In this document: one piece after another, positions 1 through 7,072 of the stretch
Layout of the letters: every line of letters starts with the position of its first letter
How positions within the stretch are numbered: position 1 is the first letter of the stretch
NCBI GenBank assembly: GCA_964423675.1
Contig: CAYRFP010000052.1
Coordinates: 1 to 13,306, forward strand
Reading direction: 5' to 3'
Origin: RUG563 sp964423675
Lineage (GTDB): Bacteria > Bacillota > Clostridia > Christensenellales > Aristaeellaceae
DNA length: 13,306 bases
Notes under the pieces: model-generated
What the model was told of the DNA's origin: nothing
The model's input: the letters and a program-made list of their open reading frames with translations, nothing else
The model's database searches: none
Program-made: the position numbers and the translations under genes

Positions 1-40
1 TATTGGTAGTACCCAGGTCAATACCGATAATCTTGCTCAT
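1..40 (-). CDS. dnaK: Chaperone DnaK (Hsp70), 5' end only
   Basis: Only the first 13 codons are inside the window. They read MSKIIGIDLGTTN, the conserved start of the Hsp70 nucleotide-binding domain; the DLGTTN phosphate-1 loop binds ATP. DnaK is the ATP-dependent cytoplasmic chaperone that works with GrpE (encoded just upstream) and DnaJ. The start at position 40 is set by a strong AGGAGG-type ribosome binding site, AGGAGG followed by AAACAATT on the minus strand. The gene lies 71 bases downstream of the grpE stop with no terminator-like hairpin between them, so it is read as the third gene of the hrcA-grpE-dnaK operon. Everything after codon 13 is off the window, including any following dnaJ. 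Confidence 0.95.
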   Translation of the reverse strand, partial: MSKIIGIDLGTTN

Positions 41-111
41 AATTGTTTCCTCCTATTTTCAATCCTGTTGTTTTCGGAATGTTCGCTTTGTGATTTTCAG
101 GGGTTTTGCGC

Positions 112-678
112 TTATTCTGCCACAACCTTGACCATGGCGTGCCGCAGCACAAAATCGCCCATTTTATAGCCCTTTTGCAGCACGGAGCACACCGTGCCGG
201 GCTCGCCTTCACTGGAATCGCCCTGCATGACGGCGTTTTCCAGATTGGGGTCAAATTTTTCGCCCGCCCGATTAATCTCGCTGACGCCCCGCTTTTCCAG
301 CACTTCCATCAGCTGGCGATACACCAGCTTCACGCCGGAAAGCAGCCCTTCATCCGCAGATTCCTGAGCGATGGCGCGTTCCAGATTATCCACCACCGGC
401 AAAAGCTGCTTCACCATTTCCCGCGCCCCGTCTTCAAAAGCTTCGGTCCGGGTGGCCTTGGTACGCTTGCGGTAGTTATCAAAATCCGCCTGCACCCGCT
501 GCGCCATGGTCAGGTATTCTTCCACCTTCCCCAGCGCTTCCTGCAGCTTTTCCTCCGCCGTCCTGGCTTCCAGATCCTGTGCCTCCTCGGCGGCAGTCTC
601 CTGGGCCTCCTGTGCCGCAGTTTCAGTGTCTACTGTTTCCTCGGCAGCCGGCTCATCCTTTTTCTTGTTGAAAGGCAT
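112..678 (-). CDS. grpE: Nucleotide exchange factor GrpE
   Basis: This 188-residue protein, a normal length for GrpE, is the co-chaperone that releases ADP from DnaK. The N-terminal 35 residues are acidic and low in complexity (runs of Glu, Ala, Thr), as usual for the disordered tail. Residues about 40-90 (EKLQEALGKVEEYLTMAQRV, then QADFDNYRKRT) form the long helical stalk with the GrpE hallmark DFDNYRKR. The C-terminal part, with NLERAIAQ, GVSEINRAGEKFDPNLENAVM and the ending GDFVLRHAMVKVVAE, is the beta domain that touches DnaK. The start has GAGGAAA about nine bases upstream. It sits 23 bases after hrcA and 71 bases before dnaK in one operon, so it should share the CIRCE/HrcA control upstream. 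Confidence 0.97.
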   Translation of the reverse strand: MPFNKKKDEPAAEETVDTETAAQEAQETAAEEAQDLEARTAEEKLQEALGKVEEYLTMAQRVQADFDNYRKRTKATRTEAFEDGAREMVKQLLPVVDNLERAIAQESADEGLLSGVKLVYRQLMEVLEKRGVSEINRAGEKFDPNLENAVMQGDSSEGEPGTVCSVLQKGYKMGDFVLRHAMVKVVAE

Positions 679-701
679 GGTTTCTTTTTCCTCGTTTCTT
701 T

Positions 702-1721
702 TTATTCGCCCAGCAGTTGGCTGAGCACCCGCCCCATTTCATTCAGAGCGGAAAGCACCCGGTCATAGGGCATCCGGGTAGGCCCAATCACGCCGATGGC
801 TCCCTGGTGCCCGTTGCCAACCTGATAGCTGGCCGTAACCACCGAGCAATCCTCCATTTGGGGCAGACCCGTTTCCTCGCCTATGCGAACCGTGAAGGCC
901 CGTCCGTCCGAGGAAAGCAATGCCATCAGCTTATCCTTTTCCTCCAATGCCGCCAGGAAAGCCCGGGCTTTTTCCACATCGGAATATTCGGGATAATTCA
1001 GTATGTTGTGCGAGCCGCCAACGGCCACCGTATCCGTGGCACTCTGGCGCGCCATCTGCGCCGCCAGGGACGCAATTCCTTCCAGAACCCGGGCATTAAC
1101 CCCTGCCTGGTGGGAATAGCCCTGAAGCATGTCCTGCACTTCCTGCAGCGTTCGCCCTGCCAGCCGTTCGGTCAGCAGCCGGGAAATGGCGTAAAGTGCA
1201 TCGCCGTCCAGCCCTTCGCTGACGCGGATCACTGTGTCTCGGATTGCTCCGGTATCTGTTACGATCACCAGCAGCGCCGCGCCTCTTGGCATGGGCACCA
1301 ATTGCAGGCAGGAAACCCGCAGCTCCAATTGCTTGGGCATCATCACCAGAGCCGTGTACCGTGTCACTTCCGAAAGCGCCTGCGCAGCGGAGGTAACCAC
1401 GTCCTCCATCTGACGAATCCGCTCCGCGAAGTAAGCACGAGCTTTGATGTCCTCCTGCAGCGTTCCGGTGCTAAGCAATTCATCCACATACAGCCGATAC
1501 GCCTTGGGGCTTGGTACACGCCCGGCCGATACATGCGGCTGCGCCAGATAACCCAATTCCTCCAGGTCGCTCATCTCATTGCGGATGGTGGCGCTGGAGA
1601 GAGAGGTTTCATATTTTCGGGAAATGGTGCGGGAGCCAACCGGCATAGCCGTTTGCACATAATCATCGATAATCGCCCGCAGGATTCTTTCCTTGCGCGC
1701 CCCGATGGCGGCGTCCGCCAT
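702..1721 (-). CDS. hrcA: Heat-inducible transcription repressor HrcA
   Basis: This 339-residue protein is the repressor of class I heat-shock genes. It binds CIRCE DNA and depends on GroEL for its active fold. The N-terminal winged helix is clear: ARKERILRAIIDDYVQ, PVGSRTISRKY and SSATIRNEMSDLEELGYL, followed by HVSAGRVPSPKAYRLYVDEL. The middle GAF-like and dimerisation region contains GGSHNILNYPEY, a family hallmark, and the C-terminus has GVIGPTRMPYDRVLSALNEM. I chose ATG 1721 because AAGGGGG lies eight bases upstream and the protein then starts just before the HrcA homology. The frame is open to an ATG at 1784, but that would put the CIRCE operator inside the coding region. First gene of the hrcA-grpE-dnaK operon, and autoregulated through the CIRCE in its leader. 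Confidence 0.97.
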   Translation of the reverse strand: MADAAIGARKERILRAIIDDYVQTAMPVGSRTISRKYETSLSSATIRNEMSDLEELGYLAQPHVSAGRVPSPKAYRLYVDELLSTGTLQEDIKARAYFAERIRQMEDVVTSAAQALSEVTRYTALVMMPKQLELRVSCLQLVPMPRGAALLVIVTDTGAIRDTVIRVSEGLDGDALYAISRLLTERLAGRTLQEVQDMLQGYSHQAGVNARVLEGIASLAAQMARQSATDTVAVGGSHNILNYPEYSDVEKARAFLAALEEKDKLMALLSSDGRAFTVRIGEETGLPQMEDCSVVTASYQVGNGHQGAIGVIGPTRMPYDRVLSALNEMGRVLSQLLGE

Positions 1722-1747
1722 GATTCTCGCCCCCTTCGTCTTTGTTG

Positions 1748-1774
1748 TTAGCACTCTTTGCTGTCGAGTGCTAA
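1748..1774. promoter_or_regulatory. CIRCE operator (HrcA binding site)
   Basis: TTAGCACTC, nine bases, GAGTGCTAA is an exact match to the CIRCE consensus inverted repeat. It lies in the untranslated leader, beginning a few bases after the predicted transcription start and ending 26 bases before the hrcA start codon. This is the standard position for HrcA repression of the hrcA-grpE-dnaK operon. Confidence 0.98.
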
Positions 1775-1784
1775 CCACGGTCAT

Positions 1785-1813
1785 AGGATAACACTTTTTG
1801 CCCGCACTGTCAA
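1785..1813 (-). promoter_or_regulatory. Sigma-A promoter of hrcA-grpE-dnaK
   Basis: On the minus strand, TTGACA (1808-1813), a 17-base spacer and TATCCT (1785-1790). The predicted start near 1778 puts CIRCE at about +4 to +31. An A/T-rich run upstream (about 1814-1860) could act as an UP element, although it also belongs to the terminator of the neighbouring unit. Confidence 0.88.
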
Positions 1814-1857
1814 TAGCATAACCAAATTTTTTTCAATTATCTGCTGTTTTTTCAAAG

Positions 1858-1897
1858 AAAAAAGCGGGAAGCCCGTCCCTTCGGAACGAATTCCCGC
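1858..1897 (-). terminator. Intrinsic terminator after degV
   Basis: On the minus strand a GCGGGAA/TTCCCGC stem (1891-1897 with 1864-1870) is followed directly by six T residues (complement of 1858-1863). The 20-base loop holds a smaller GTTCC/GGGAC hairpin. It lies 35 bases after the degV stop and insulates this unit from the heat-shock promoter just downstream. Confidence 0.85.
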
Positions 1898-1932
1898 CTT
1901 AAGCTTTCAGCCCGGCTCCATTGGCCCGGCAC

Positions 1933-2817
1933 TTATTTTCTTTCGTCGCCCCAGAAGAACAGCGCCACCGTGCCAGGGCCGGTGTGGCTGCCGATCGTGG
2001 TGCCGATATTATTGATTTCCACCTTGCCCGTCAGCTTGGGGAATCTTTCTTCCACCAGTGCGGCCACCGCCTGAGCATCCTCCAAGCAAACCGAATGGCA
2101 CATATAACACCGGCCATTATAATCGCGGCCATTCTGGGCATGCTCTTCCATCTTTTCCACGATCCGCTGAATCGCCTTTTTCTTAGTGCGGATCTTTTCC
2201 TGAGAAACAAGATGGCCCAGCGCATCCATATTCAGTAGTGGGCAAATATGCAGCACCGTGCCAATCAGCCCGGCCGACCGGGAAATGCGCCCGCCCTTTA
2301 CATAGAAGCTCAGATCCGTGGAGAAAAACCAATGATGCATTTCCAGCTTATGCGCTTCCGCCCAGCGATAGGTTTCTTCCAGGCTCATCCCCCGATCTCG
2401 CAAATCGGCCAGGGTATTCATCAGCAGCCCATAGCCCGAGGAGGCGCCCAGAGAATCCACGATATAGATTTTCCGCTCCGGATATTTTTCCATCAATTCC
2501 GCCTGAGCCAGATGCGCCGAATTGCTCACCCCAGACAGCCCGGAAGACAGACAGACATGCAGAATATCCTTGCCCTGCTCCAGAAATGGCGTAAAATACG
2601 CCACAAATTCTTCCTCATTCACCTGGCTTGTACGGGTTGTCGCGCCCTCTGCCATAGCCTTGTAAAACTGATCGAAGGGGATGCTCTTGCCCAGATCATC
2701 GGCGTAGGAAACATCATTGAGGAAATAATGGAAGCAGACATAGTGGATATCCCGTTCCTGGAAATGCTGCTGGCTCAGATCCGCCGTGGAGCAGCAACTG
2801 AGAATAAAGTCGCTCAT
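1933..2817 (-). CDS. DegV family (FakB-like) lipid-binding protein
   Basis: A 294-residue protein of the DegV/FakB family, cytoplasmic proteins that bind one fatty acid; the best-studied members hand it to the kinase FakA for phosphorylation. Conserved family features are visible: STADLS near residue 10, the TRTSQ loop at 61-65, the SSGLSG loop at 91-96, YIVDSLGAS at 118-126, the GGRIS motif at 175-179, and the closing IGSHTGPGTVALFF at 274-288. The start at 2817 has AAGGAGA upstream and overlaps the tetR stop as ATGA, so the two are translationally coupled. The 22 extra codons of the open frame upstream lie inside tetR. No FakA homologue is in the window, so the lipid and pathway are unknown. 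A role in fatty-acid handling is inferred from the family only. Confidence 0.92.
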   Translation of the reverse strand: MSDFILSCCSTADLSQQHFQERDIHYVCFHYFLNDVSYADDLGKSIPFDQFYKAMAEGATTRTSQVNEEEFVAYFTPFLEQGKDILHVCLSSGLSGVSNSAHLAQAELMEKYPERKIYIVDSLGASSGYGLLMNTLADLRDRGMSLEETYRWAEAHKLEMHHWFFSTDLSFYVKGGRISRSAGLIGTVLHICPLLNMDALGHLVSQEKIRTKKKAIQRIVEKMEEHAQNGRDYNGRCYMCHSVCLEDAQAVAALVEERFPKLTGKVEINNIGTTIGSHTGPGTVALFFWGDERK

Positions 2818-3491
2818 GGTTCGTCTCCTTTTTCGTTTGAAAGTTCCGCCGGGGAATGCATCGTTGGCAGCCCTCTTTTCCATAGCCCCACTTGATAATC
2901 AATCAACTGCCGGCGATAAACCGGATTGCCCAGCGGGCTGGCCGAAAAGCCCAACAGTTCCATGATCAAATGATAGAGCATCTGCGAATTCAGGGATTCA
3001 GCGGCACTTTCGTAATCCATTTCCCCGATTTCTCCCCGATGCGCACGATGACGCAGCAGGCCAGGAAACCATTGCTGACGGGATACCAGCAGCAAAATCA
3101 GCTGCTCCGTGCTCACCAGTTCCAGCACATCCCGTTCCCGCAGCATCATTTGAAACGCAGCCGCATGATGCAGCACGATGCCGTTGATGTTTTGATACAG
3201 CTGCTCCAGCACATCCTCGATGGGCAGATCATCCATCAGGGTTCGGTTTTTCGCGTTCAGCTCCGCCACCACCGCCCGGATGTTTTCCTCCACAATGGCA
3301 TGGAACAATTCGCGCTTGCCTCCCGGGAAGTAATGATACAAAAGGCCGTCGGCCATGCCGATACTCTGGCAAATGGCATGCACAGAGGTTGCCGCATAAC
3401 CCTGCCGGGCAAACAGCGCCAGCGCTGCATCCATCAGCCGCCGTTTGCTTTCCCGCGCCTGGGTCTGCCGCCGGTTCAGCGTTTCCGCCAT
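2814..3491 (-). CDS. TetR/AcrR family transcriptional regulator
   Basis: A 225-residue one-component repressor. The N-terminal TetR DNA-binding domain (about residues 15-65) is clear: RRLMDAALALFARQGYAATS, then VHAICQSIGMADGLLYHYFPGGKRELFHAIV, with the GLLYHYFPGK-type recognition-helix signature. The remaining 150 residues are helical and give no recognisable ligand clue. The start at 3491 is preferred because GGAGGGGAG lies six bases upstream; the ATG at 3527 has no such site and falls within the operator. The stop overlaps the degV start (ATGA). A palindrome sits on its own transcription start, so autorepression is expected. It is divergent from an ABC-2 exporter that it may also control, but no second copy of the palindrome is evident at that promoter. 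Confidence 0.93.
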   Translation of the reverse strand: MAETLNRRQTQARESKRRLMDAALALFARQGYAATSVHAICQSIGMADGLLYHYFPGGKRELFHAIVEENIRAVVAELNAKNRTLMDDLPIEDVLEQLYQNINGIVLHHAAAFQMMLRERDVLELVSTEQLILLLVSRQQWFPGLLRHRAHRGEIGEMDYESAAESLNSQMLYHLIMELLGFSASPLGNPVYRRQLIDYQVGLWKRGLPTMHSPAELSNEKGDEP

Positions 3492-3516
3492 GCCTGTCTC
3501 CCCTCCACGCCTTTGC

Positions 3517-3530
3517 TGAATGAACATTCA
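3517..3530. promoter_or_regulatory. Probable TetR operator palindrome
   Basis: TGAATG-AA-CATTCA is a perfect 6-bp inverted repeat with a 2-base centre, typical in size and style of TetR/AcrR operators. It starts six bases downstream of the minus-strand -10 box (3536-3541), so it covers the predicted start of tetR transcription. It is the only such site I found between tetR and the divergent ABC operon. Confidence 0.75.
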
Positions 3531-3535
3531 ATGAA

Positions 3536-3564
3536 ATTATACTGAGATTTACCGGTACTGTCAA
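3536..3564 (-). promoter_or_regulatory. Consensus sigma-A promoter of tetR-degV
   Basis: On the minus strand, TTGACA (3559-3564), 17-base spacer, TATAAT (3536-3541): a 12/12 consensus match. This very strong promoter with an operator on its start site fits tight repression with high induced expression. A short GCCA-6-TGGC inverted repeat (3565-3578) abuts the -35 box. Confidence 0.92.
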
Positions 3565-3637
3565 GCCAAAATCATGGCAAAAAGCAGGCAGAGAACCGCA
3601 TTTTCTTGTTCTTTCAGCCCATTCTATGCTTCTTTTA

Positions 3638-3666
3638 TTGACAATTCTCTTTCGCTGCGCTATAAT
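3638..3666 (+). promoter_or_regulatory. Consensus sigma-A promoter of ABC exporter operon
   Basis: TTGACA (3638-3643), 17-base spacer, TATAAT (3661-3666): again a perfect consensus promoter, divergent from the tetR promoter with about 73 bases between the two -35 boxes. Transcription should begin near 3673, giving a leader of about 55 bases before the ATPase start. Confidence 0.92.
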
Positions 3667-3727
3667 AACCAAACCGTATCTCATCGTATGCCGTTGTACT
3701 AAACCGACCTGCAAAAGAGGAGGAAAC

Positions 3728-4693
3728 ATGGCTTATATTTTTGCCCAGAATCTGGGCAAGACTTTTTGTGTACGCAAAAAGCGTGAAAAAGGAAAGCTGT
3801 TCCGGGAAAAAACAGAGATTCACGCGCTGCGGGACGTAAGCTTTTCCATTGAACAAGGAGAGCTTTTGGGCTATATCGGCCCTAATGGCGCCGGGAAATC
3901 AACAACGGTCAAAATCCTTTCCGGCATTCTCACCCCCAGCAGTGGAGAAGTCACAGTCGGAGGAATCACGCCCTGGAAGGAGCGCAAAAAGCATGTGCAG
4001 CGCATTGGTGTGGTATTCGGCCAGCGCACACAGCTATGGTGGGACGTGCCCATTCAGGACAGCTTTCAGCTACTGCGGGAAATCTATCGTGTGCCTGTGG
4101 CCGCCCATAAAAAGCGGCTGGATGAATTAGTGTCCGCTCTGGATCTGGAGGATCTGCTGCGCACACCCCTGCGGCTAATGAGCCTGGGGCAGCGGATGCG
4201 AGCAGAGCTTTGCGGATCACTGCTGCACAGTCCCGAGCTTCTTTTCCTGGACGAGCCAACCATTGGTCTGGATGCAGTGAGTAAGCTGAAGCTACGGGAT
4301 TTTCTCAGGGAAGAAAATCGGCAGAAGGGCACCACCATTCTGCTGACAACCCACGATATGGAAGACATTTCCGCCCTGTGTCCCCGGGTAATGGTGCTGG
4401 GGCATGGGCAAAAACTGTTTGACGGTGCGCTGCCCCAGCTTCTTGCCCGCTATGATACATTGCGGGTTATGGAGGTGCGTTATGCCAGTGAGGCTGTGCT
4501 GCCCAAGCTGCCAGAAGGCTGCCAGATTGAAAAGAACGGAGACAGCTACAGAATCATCTATACCCCTGCCCAATTGCCCACCGCGCATCTCCTCTCCCTT
4601 GTGCAAAGCGCAGGCGAACTGCGGGAGTTGACCGCCCAGCCCCAGAATGTGGATCATCTGATCGCGGCCATGTACAAGGAGTTGAATCTATGA
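3728..4693 (+). CDS. ABC-2 type exporter, ATP-binding subunit (COG4586-like)
   Basis: A 321-residue ABC ATPase that powers the two permeases encoded next. Visible motifs: Walker A GPNGAGKST (51-59), Q-loop Gln99, a degenerate signature MSLGQ (151-155), Walker B LLFLDEP (171-177) and switch His209 in LTTHD. The stretch GQRTQLWWDVPIQDSFQLL around 98-116 and the RMRAELCGSLLHSPELLFLDEPTIGLD region mark the COG4586 subgroup, whose substrates are uncharacterised. About 75 C-terminal residues follow the ATPase core, as is usual in this subgroup. The start at 3728 has GAGGAGG six bases upstream; earlier in-frame ATGs overlap the promoter. Its stop overlaps the next start as ATGA, so ATPase and permease are translationally coupled. 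Confidence 0.93.
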   Translation: MAYIFAQNLGKTFCVRKKREKGKLFREKTEIHALRDVSFSIEQGELLGYIGPNGAGKSTTVKILSGILTPSSGEVTVGGITPWKERKKHVQRIGVVFGQRTQLWWDVPIQDSFQLLREIYRVPVAAHKKRLDELVSALDLEDLLRTPLRLMSLGQRMRAELCGSLLHSPELLFLDEPTIGLDAVSKLKLRDFLREENRQKGTTILLTTHDMEDISALCPRVMVLGHGQKLFDGALPQLLARYDTLRVMEVRYASEAVLPKLPEGCQIEKNGDSYRIIYTPAQLPTAHLLSLVQSAGELRELTAQPQNVDHLIAAMYKELNL

Positions 4694-5481
4694 AAGCTTA
4701 TTTTGCTGCCTTCCGCATGCGCTGGAAAATGGAAACGCAATATCGCGCCGCCGCTTTGAGCGGAATATTCTGCCAAACATTCTTCGGCCTGATTCTTGTG
4801 GCAGTTTATCGGGCGCTGTATCAAAATAAAGCGCAGACGCTGCCGCTGGAATCCGTCGTAGCTTACGTTTGGCTGCAACAGGCATTCTTTCGCATGCTCC
4901 TTTCCAGCGATGGCGAACTGGCGGATAAAATCCGCACCGGTGCTATCGCCTATGATCTGTGCCGTCCCCTGAATGCCTACGGCTATTATTACAGTCGCAT
5001 CCTGGCCCAGAAGCTGCTTGGCAGCCTGCTGCGGGCCGGACCCATGCTGGTTATTGCCGCTCTGCTTCCGTCCGGCTGGGGGCTATGTGCTCCCGCCTCG
5101 CTGCCTTCGCTTGGATTGGCGCTGTTGGGGCTGCTGCTGGGGCTTGTCTGCGTATGCGCGCTGGAAAACATCATGATGGGGCTTACTCTCTGCACCATAG
5201 ACGCCAAGGGTGTTCAGGCGCTGCTGAATCTGACCATGATGATGTTTTCTGGCAATATTCTGCCATTGACCCTGTTCCCTGACCACTGGCAAAAAGCCAT
5301 AACGCTGCTGCCCTACGCCCAGCTTCTGGACGCACCGATCCGTCTTTATACTGGCGAGTGGAGTCTGCGTCAGGCCCCGCAAGCGCTGCTGGTGCAGCTT
5401 TTCTGGATAATTGCACTGATCGGTCTGGGGATGCTGATCTGGAAAAGAAACGAAAAACGCATCGTCGTACAGGGAGGATAA
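4690..5481 (+). CDS. ABC-2 family transporter permease 1 (COG4587-like)
   Basis: A 263-residue integral membrane protein with about six predicted helices (roughly 20-40, 52-72, 105-127, 138-165, 175-197 and 233-251). It matches the ABC-2 permease family PF06182 (formerly DUF990) by its KIRTGAIAYDLCRPLNAYGYY segment at 80-100 and the FSGNILPLTLFPDHWQ segment at 186-201. It pairs with the second permease, encoded three bases downstream, to form the membrane channel of a three-gene exporter. The start overlaps the ATPase stop (ATGA), and the ribosome binding site of the next gene (GGGAGG) lies within its last codons. The substrate cannot be told from sequence. The positively charged tail WKRNEKR suggests a cytoplasmic C-terminus. 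Confidence 0.9.
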   Translation: MKAYFAAFRMRWKMETQYRAAALSGIFCQTFFGLILVAVYRALYQNKAQTLPLESVVAYVWLQQAFFRMLLSSDGELADKIRTGAIAYDLCRPLNAYGYYYSRILAQKLLGSLLRAGPMLVIAALLPSGWGLCAPASLPSLGLALLGLLLGLVCVCALENIMMGLTLCTIDAKGVQALLNLTMMMFSGNILPLTLFPDHWQKAITLLPYAQLLDAPIRLYTGEWSLRQAPQALLVQLFWIIALIGLGMLIWKRNEKRIVVQGG

Positions 5482-5484
5482 CCC

Positions 5485-6282
5485 ATGCGTACCGTCAAAT
5501 TATACCTTCAATCCACGGTCATGCTCCTGCGCAGCCAGTTGCAGTATCCCCTGTCCTTCCTGCTGCGAACGCTCAGCCAGGTTGTGATGGGCTGCGGAGA
5601 GCTGCTGGCCATGCTGCTGCTTCTGGATCGCTTCGATCAATTGAACCAGTGGACTGGCCCGGATCTTCTATTCTTCTTTGGTGTTTTGGAAATTACGTTC
5701 TATCTCACCGAATTCTTTGGCCGGGGCGTGACCAATTGCAGCGCCCTTGTGCGCAGCGGCGAACTGGATGTGTTTCTGCTACGGCCCCGAGGCGTTTTAA
5801 CCCAGATTCTCTGTTCAGCTCTGGATCTCCGGCGGATTGGGGTCATCGCCGTGGGCGCAGCCGCGCTTGTACTCAGTCAGGCTCAGGCGCCCATTGCCTG
5901 GACAGGGCTGAAGGCCCTGGCATTGGCAGAAGCCATCCTTTTGGGCGGGCTGATGATTCTCGGGCTCTTTCTAATCGAAGCGTCCCTGTGCATTCATTCG
6001 GTGAAATCCATTGAAGTGGTCAATGTGCTCACCTATGGCGGCCGCAGCGCATGCCAGTATCCCATTGACGTGTATCCCCGGCTGATTCAGCTGCTCTTCC
6101 TGGCAATCGCGCCCTTTGGCACAACCATCCACGCGCCGCTGGCCTACATTCTGGATAAGCCGCTCTTTGGCTGGCCTGCATGGACGGCCTTTGCCTGCCC
6201 GTTGATGGGCTGCGTCTGCTTCGGTGTTTTCTACACGCTGTTCCGTTTCGCCCTTCGCTTTTATCGTTCCACAGGGAGTTGA
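5485..6282 (+). CDS. ABC-2 family transporter permease 2 (COG3694-like)
   Basis: A 265-residue membrane protein, partner of the preceding permease. Hydrophobic segments lie at about 22-48, 60-78, 117-132, 143-170, 200-222 and 236-256. The VRSGELDVFLLRPRG segment at 89-103 is the equivalent of RTGAIAYDLCRPLN in permease 1 and a hallmark of the family. CQYPIDVYPRLIQ at 190-202 and IAPFGTTIHAPLAYIL at 208-223 resemble conserved C-terminal elements of COG3694 proteins. The start is three bases after the permease 1 stop, with GGGAGG seven bases upstream. The protein has almost no cytoplasmic extension, as expected for a channel subunit. recO begins five bases after its stop, so the two must be cotranscribed. 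Confidence 0.9.
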   Translation: MRTVKLYLQSTVMLLRSQLQYPLSFLLRTLSQVVMGCGELLAMLLLLDRFDQLNQWTGPDLLFFFGVLEITFYLTEFFGRGVTNCSALVRSGELDVFLLRPRGVLTQILCSALDLRRIGVIAVGAAALVLSQAQAPIAWTGLKALALAEAILLGGLMILGLFLIEASLCIHSVKSIEVVNVLTYGGRSACQYPIDVYPRLIQLLFLAIAPFGTTIHAPLAYILDKPLFGWPAWTAFACPLMGCVCFGVFYTLFRFALRFYRSTGS

Positions 6283-6287
6283 TTTTC

Positions 6288-7016
6288 ATGTCATCCATCA
6301 CCACCCAGGGCATCGTGCTGCGCCATGCAGATTACCGCGAGCACGATAAAATGCTCACCCTGCTCTCCCCGGGGCTGGGTCGAGTGGACGCTCTGTGCCG
6401 CGGCTGTAAACGCCCGGGTAGCCCGCTTCTGGCCGCCAGCGAATGGTTTGCGCTGGGGGAATACGTGCTCTTTGTCGGAAAAGGCAAAATGACCGTAATT
6501 TCCTGTAATCTACAGGAATCCTTCTATTCTCTGCGCACGGATTACGATCAGCTGAAATACGCCACCTATCTGCTGGCCATTTCAGAAGCCGCAGCGCAGC
6601 CGGGCGAACGGGCGGCAGAGTTGTTCACGCTGCTGGCCCGTTCCCTGTCCCGGCTTTGCTACGGCAATCAGGATCCGCAGGCCGTTTCCGCCGCGTTTCT
6701 GCTGCATTTTGCCGCCATCAGCGGATATCGTCCCCGGTTGTCCCATTGCATTCGCTGCGGCCGGCGCATGGAAAATGCGGAAATTCGATGGATGGATGTG
6801 GAAGAGGGCGGGCTGGTCTGCCCCGATTGTGCCAGTGCGCTGCGGCCCGCACAGCCCCTCTCCCCCCAGCAAGCCGCCTGGATGCAGGATGTGCTGCTCC
6901 GAGGAATTGACAAAACCGATCAGCCCCCCGAAAACGCGCCCGGCGCGCTGCTGGCTCACTATGTGGAATGCCGCATGGAAAAACCGTTGCGTTGGCCAGG
7001 GCTATTTACGAGATAA
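6288..7016 (+). CDS. recO: DNA repair protein RecO
   Basis: A 242-residue recombination mediator that acts with RecR and RecF to load RecA on SSB-coated single-stranded DNA and anneals complementary strands. The N-terminal OB fold carries TQGIVLRHADYREHDKMLTLLSP (6-28) and GRVDALCRGCKRPGSPL (31-47), both typical of RecO. A zinc-binding set Cys154, Cys157, Cys178, Cys181 (CIRC and CPDC) is complete, as in most Gram-positive RecO proteins. The start at 6288 has GGGAG nine bases upstream; the open frame extends upstream but only through the permease gene. It is the last gene of the exporter operon, followed by a strong terminator. recO in Firmicutes usually sits next to era, so this partner is unusual and probably reflects rearrangement, not a shared function. 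Confidence 0.95.
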   Translation: MSSITTQGIVLRHADYREHDKMLTLLSPGLGRVDALCRGCKRPGSPLLAASEWFALGEYVLFVGKGKMTVISCNLQESFYSLRTDYDQLKYATYLLAISEAAAQPGERAAELFTLLARSLSRLCYGNQDPQAVSAAFLLHFAAISGYRPRLSHCIRCGRRMENAEIRWMDVEEGGLVCPDCASALRPAQPLSPQQAAWMQDVLLRGIDKTDQPPENAPGALLAHYVECRMEKPLRWPGLFTR

Positions 7017-7026
7017 CATATAAAGC

Positions 7027-7059
7027 AAAAGGAGAAGGCTTTCATTGCCTTCTCCTTTT
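7027..7059. terminator. Bidirectional terminator between recO and ecfT
   Basis: A perfect 13-bp stem, AAAAGGAGAAGGC (7027-7039) with GCCTTCTCCTTTT (7047-7059), and a 7-base loop. The T run at the end of the stem plus CATTTTT ends the plus-strand exporter-recO transcript; the reverse complement ends in TTTTGCTTT and serves the converging ecf operon. Confidence 0.92.
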
Positions 7060-7072
7060 CATTTTTCAGATT

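Noticed and set aside
106..768. 220-codon plus-strand frame opposite grpE
   Set aside because: It is antisense to grpE, has no ribosome binding site or recognisable domain, and runs across a gene boundary.
717..1751. Long open frame on the plus strand opposite hrcA
   Set aside because: It is antisense to a clear hrcA over its whole length and has a His/Gln/Arg-rich composition with no domain. High-GC coding DNA often leaves such mirror frames open.
702..1784. Longer hrcA starting at ATG 1784 (360 residues)
   Set aside because: The extension would translate through the CIRCE operator and start at the predicted transcription start. ATG 1721 has a good ribosome binding site and matches the family N-terminus.
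3638..3727. Second TetR operator at the ABC exporter promoter
   Set aside because: No copy or near copy of TGAATG-2-CATTCA is visible around the exporter promoter; CATTCT near 3630 is only a half-site with a mismatch.
3626..3727. N-terminal extension of the exporter ATPase to ATG 3626
   Set aside because: It would begin before the consensus promoter; ATG 3728 has GAGGAGG directly upstream and fits the family start.
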